Source: JAXHUH01 sp034211175
Lineage (GTDB): Bacteria; Actinomycetota; Acidimicrobiia; Acidimicrobiales; CAIXPF01
NCBI GenBank assembly: GCA_034211175.1
Contig: JAXHUH010000019.1
Location: 1 to 7,313 of the forward strand
DNA length: 7,313 nt
Direction: 5' to 3'
In this document: positions 4,368-7,313 of the stretch, in pieces
Numbering within the stretch: the first letter of the stretch is position 1
Layout: every line of letters begins with the position of its first letter
Program-made: the position numbers and the translations under genes
The notes under the pieces: model-generated
Seen by the model: only the letters and a program-made list of their open reading frames with translations
The model's database searches: none
Told to the model about the DNA's origin: nothing

Positions 4368-7313
4368 TCACTCGCCGTTGATCAGATGATCATCGACATC
4401 GGGCAGCGGCTCGCCGGGGGCGCGGCGGCCGGCCGGTCCGGTCGCGCCGGGCCCCGCGGTCGAGCGGCGCCAGCCGTCCGCGGCGTCCCACGTGTAGTGG
4501 CGGGTCTCGAAGCCGCGGTCGCCGACCTGGGCGCAGCGGTAGTTGACGATCGGGCGGTCCCGATCGGCGAGATCGAGGTCGACCCGCACGAGACCGCTGT
4601 GGAACCCGAGGTCCTCGGTCAGGTGGAGGTCGGTGACCCCGGCCTGCCGGGGGCGGATCTCGTTGCCGTCGGCGTCGTAGTGGGGGAAGCACGCGTCGGG
4701 CGCCCGACGACCGGGCAGCACCTTCGAGACGAGACCGCGCAGCGACGAGATCATGCCCATGATCGCCGCGCCCTGCTCGCCGCCGAGCAGGCTCATCGGT
4801 GAGCACACCAACTCGAGCAGGCGCCCGTCGACCGCCCGGCGGATGGCGTGGTAGTGGACGTCGCCGCCGATCAGCAGCGTCGGGCGACCCGCCTGGGTCC
4901 GGGCGTAGAGGGCCCTGCACAGCTTCGTGTACTGCTCGCCGTAGTACTCGAAGCCGACGTCGACCGCGAAGCGCTTGCGGCCCTTCGGCGGGTGGCCCAG
5001 CATCGGGCGCGCCACCATCAGCACGACGAGCTTGTCGGTGTCGAGCCGGCTGATCAGGTGGTCGAGGTCCTCGGCGAGCATGAACCCCGAGCCGGGCAGG
5101 TAGCGGCGGATCGTGCGCGACCAGCGGGTGTCGGCCACCAGCACGCGCACGGCGTCGAGGTCGAGCTCCTGGACCTGGGGCGGGGACACCGTCTCGTCGA
5201 AGCGCTCGAAGTCGACCGGGGACTGGAACACGGCGTAGCCCTCGCCCGCGGCCTCGCCGAACGTCCCCTGGGTCGCCGGGTGGGGGTCCGAGTCGCTGCG
5301 GAACACCTTGCGGAACGCCTGGCGCAACGCCCGCTTCACCGCGTGGTGGGTGAGGGTGACGTAGCTGAGCTCCGGGTAGCCGTTCCACAGCTCGTGGTCG
5401 TCCGGAAGGAACCAGTTGCTCGACCGCCGCAGCAGGGCACCGAAGCGCCGCTCGGGGTCCCGCGTCGGCGGGCAGGCCGCGGCGGGGCCGGCCTCCCACG
5501 CGTCGAGGTACTTGCCGGCCACCGTGTCCCACGCGTCGGCCGCCCGGAGCCCGGCCGTCCACGGCGCATCGACGTAGACCTGGTCGCCCAGCCAGAAGTG
5601 CAGCGGCGGGACCTCGGTGTCGTCGGGGTCGACGAGGCGGTCGTACGCACCGGTGAGACCGGCCGGCGCGGTCGCGTTCTCCCGGTCGAAGCACGAGCCG
5701 ACGACCATCGACAGCGACGACGTGTCGGCCGGCGGGGTGGTCGTCACCACGGCCGGTGGGGAGTCGTCGTAGCCCTCCGCGGTGGCGCGCAGCGAGACTG
5801 CGGTGCCCGTGGCGAGGCCGTCGATCTCGCACTTGGCCCACCAGAACGGGTGGCGCCCGCCGGCGAAGTGGTGCCACGGCCCGAACGAGCACCGCCCGGT
5901 GCCGTCGTCGCCGCGCACCGACGCCTCGGATGGCTCCTCGAGGCTGGCCGCGACCACCAGGAGCGTCGCGCCGGTCGGGCCTGACGCCAGCGAGAACAGG
6001 TGGAGCTTCCGGTCGCCCCGCGCCCGATGTGGTGTACCCGGCCCCTCCGGCGCCAGGAACGACCAGACCGGCCAACCGGCCCGGGAACCGCCGAGCGCGA
6101 CGAGCAGCCCGCCGATCAGCAGCAGCCCGATCGGCCACACGATCCGGGTCGCGGTGGCGTAGAGCTCGTCCTGCACCCAGTCCGGGTCGTCCTCCGACGG
6201 CAGCGTGGCGATCAGATCGGAGCGCTCGTCGAGCGCCACGGTCGGCTCCGCGACCACGGCATCGAGGTCGACCAGCCACTCGTCGGCGTCGTCTCCGGCG
6301 GCCAGCGCGGCGACCAACGGGGTCAGGACCTCGGCCTGGAGCTCGTGGCCCAGCTCCCACGGGTGCATGCTGCCGTGGACCCACGTCGACGGGTCGAGCC
6401 GCTCGACCACCGAGCCGTCCTCGGGGGCGAGGACGATCAGGTTGGCGCCGGGCTCGTCGTCGCAGTGCCGGTGGCCCTCGAAGGTGTCGGCGGTGTCGGC
6501 CACCAGCACACCCGCCCGGTCGGCGGCCCGATGGATCGTGCCGTTGAGGACGGTCACCAGGTCGTCGACGAACGCGACCTCGTCGTCGCTGATCACCCGG
6601 TCGCATCCCTCGGGCGAGATGAACCGCGGGTAGGGGACGACGACCACGTCGGCGGTCGCCGGGAGGGCGTCCTCGATCGCCTCGTAGGTGTCGACCAGGT
6701 CGTCCTCGATCGACTCGGCGAGCGCGAACCAGGCCTCGGCGTCCTCCGAGCAGTCGGTCGGCAGCAGGCACGACTTCACGATCGTGCCGAACTCGGCGTC
6801 GTTGCCGCCGATGCTGACCAGGGCGACGTTGCCGCCGATGCTGACCAGGGCGACCTCGGCGGCGTCGAGGTCGTCGGGCTCGATGAACACCGGATCGGTG
6901 CTGGTCAGGCTGTCGAGCTGGGGGAGCCAACCGGCGACGTCGGAGCCGACGTTCTCCTTCTGGGCGACGGAGGTGATCTCGTCGGTCACCGCACCCGAGC
7001 AGGCGAACGAGTGGACCGCCATCGGCGGGTCCTGGCCCGCGGCGGCGAGCACCGGGAAGGCGCTCGGCGCCCGGCGGCACGTGTTGTTGTCGCCCCACGA
7101 CGTGTTGGTGCCCGCCAGGAACGTCTCGGCGCCCTCGCCGGAGATGAACGAGTCGCCGAACGCCAACACCGCGGGTGTGCCCGCCTCGAGCTCGTCGATC
7201 TCGCCGGTGCTGCGGTCGACCAACGCCCACGCCAGGACGAAGCCGATGAGCACGAGGAACACCAGGCCGTCGCCACGGAACACGAACCACGCCCCGACGG
7301 TGGCCAGCACCCC
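4368..7313 (-). CDS. membrane-anchored SGNH/GDSL hydrolase fused to a PhoD-like metallophosphatase (5' end outside window)
   Basis: Residues are counted from the codon at 7310; the frame stays open to the edge, so the true start is probably beyond it. A hydrophobic segment at 15-31 leads into an SGNH esterase-type domain (about 45-340): FGDS with nucleophile Ser54, CSGA (Gly106), GGND with oxyanion Asn170, and MHPWELGH with catalytic His316. Cys78/104, 181/187 and 236/283 could form disulfides, fitting an extracytoplasmic, SEST-like actinobacterial esterase fold. A second membrane segment at about 390-408 is followed by basic residues. Next comes a beta-sandwich-like region (about 435-530) and a PhoD-type phosphatase/phosphodiesterase core: GSC (538-540), LGDQVY with Asp576, PDDHE with Asp637, Asp638 and His639, and GGDVHYH with Asp817, His819 and His821 as likely metal ligands. 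Expected reactions are ester or acyl hydrolysis and phosphoester hydrolysis, perhaps on lipids or cell-envelope polymers; substrates are unknown. Block III carries an in-frame 27-bp duplication. The gene is probably co-transcribed with the membrane-protein gene 97 nt downstream. Confidence 0.9.
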   Translation of the reverse strand, partial: GVLATVGAWFVFRGDGLVFLVLIGFVLAWALVDRSTGEIDELEAGTPAVLAFGDSFISGEGAETFLAGTNTSWGDNNTCRRAPSAFPVLAAAGQDPPMAVHSFACSGAVTDEITSVAQKENVGSDVAGWLPQLDSLTSTDPVFIEPDDLDAAEVALVSIGGNVALVSIGGNDAEFGTIVKSCLLPTDCSEDAEAWFALAESIEDDLVDTYEAIEDALPATADVVVVPYPRFISPEGCDRVISDDEVAFVDDLVTVLNGTIHRAADRAGVLVADTADTFEGHRHCDDEPGANLIVLAPEDGSVVERLDPSTWVHGSMHPWELGHELQAEVLTPLVAALAAGDDADEWLVDLDAVVAEPTVALDERSDLIATLPSEDDPDWVQDELYATATRIVWPIGLLLIGGLLVALGGSRAGWPVWSFLAPEGPGTPHRARGDRKLHLFSLASGPTGATLLVVAASLEEPSEASVRGDDGTGRCSFGPWHHFAGGRHPFWWAKCEIDGLATGTAVSLRATAEGYDDSPPAVVTTTPPADTSSLSMVVGSCFDRENATAPAGLTGAYDRLVDPDDTEVPPLHFWLGDQVYVDAPWTAGLRAADAWDTVAGKYLDAWEAGPAAACPPTRDPERRFGALLRRSSNWFLPDDHELWNGYPELSYVTLTHHAVKRALRQAFRKVFRSDSDPHPATQGTFGEAAGEGYAVFQSPVDFERFDETVSPPQVQELDLDAVRVLVADTRWSRTIRRYLPGSGFMLAEDLDHLISRLDTDKLVVLMVARPMLGHPPKGRKRFAVDVGFEYYGEQYTKLCRALYARTQAGRPTLLIGGDVHYHAIRRAVDGRLLELVCSPMSLLGGEQGAAIMGMISSLRGLVSKVLPGRRAPDACFPHYDADGNEIRPRQAGVTDLHLTEDLGFHSGLVRVDLDLADRDRPIVNYRCAQVGDRGFETRHYTWDAADGWRRSTAGPGATGPAGRRAPGEPLPDVDDHLINGE
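6801..6854 (-). repeat. perfect 27-bp in-frame tandem duplication in the SGNH domain
   Basis: Bases 6801-6827 and 6828-6854 are identical over all 27 positions. On the minus strand each copy encodes VALVSIGGN (residues 153-161 and 162-170). Only the second copy is followed by Asp, restoring the GGND of SGNH block III; the first reads GGNV. Identity extends one base beyond the unit on the left and stops at once on the right. Lack of any silent difference means the duplication is recent, under homogenisation, or an assembly or sequencing artefact. Confidence 0.97.

Noticed and set aside
4848..5984. 378-codon plus-strand open frame antisense to the PhoD-like domain
   Set aside because: Repetitive Val/Arg/Glu/Gly composition typical of the antisense of GC-rich codons, with no motif.
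4390..7290. 966-codon open frame on the minus strand, overlapping the SGNH-PhoD gene in another frame
   Set aside because: It is an Arg/Pro/Gly-rich shadow with no recognisable motif; the long frame arises because very GC-rich DNA has few stops. The other frame has complete catalytic motifs of two enzyme families.

Overview
The window is very GC-rich (about 70 % by eye). Its genes show strong G/C preference at third codon positions, GTG/ATG starts and almost no AT-rich intergenic DNA. This points to a high-GC Actinomycetota chromosome; the mix of proteins would fit Acidimicrobiia-like lineages, but that placement is an inference from style and not from a marker gene. No rRNA, tRNA, CRISPR array, transposase or phage gene is visible.

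Three large genes lie head to tail on the minus strand and fill nearly everything. Read in the direction of transcription (right to left) they are: (1) a large protein running off the right edge (4368 to >7313), in which an SGNH/GDSL-type hydrolase flanked by membrane segments is fused to a PhoD-like metallophosphatase; (2) an integral membrane protein of about 808 residues (1844-4270) with some eight membrane segments, a long coiled-coil/low-complexity stalk and a cytoplasmic helix-hairpin-helix-like C-terminal region, of unknown function; (3) an animal-type (myeloperoxidase superfamily) heme peroxidase of 488 residues (189-1655) with all the key heme-pocket residues and no signal peptide.

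The gaps are 97 nt between genes 1 and 2 and 188 nt between genes 2 and 3. Genes 1 and 2 could share a transcript. The peroxidase may have its own promoter, but I could not identify one. Left of the peroxidase is a 142-nt non-coding stretch (47-188) with a perfect 12-bp hairpin and short imperfect direct repeats. At the extreme left edge, 14 codons ending in TGA on the plus strand may be the tail of a convergent gene, in which case the hairpin would be a shared terminator.

The most unusual points are the two-enzyme membrane fusion, a perfect in-frame 27-bp tandem duplication exactly at the catalytic GGND block of its SGNH domain, and the membrane protein of unknown function sitting between two enzyme genes. 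A functional link among the three genes is only a hypothesis based on order and strand.
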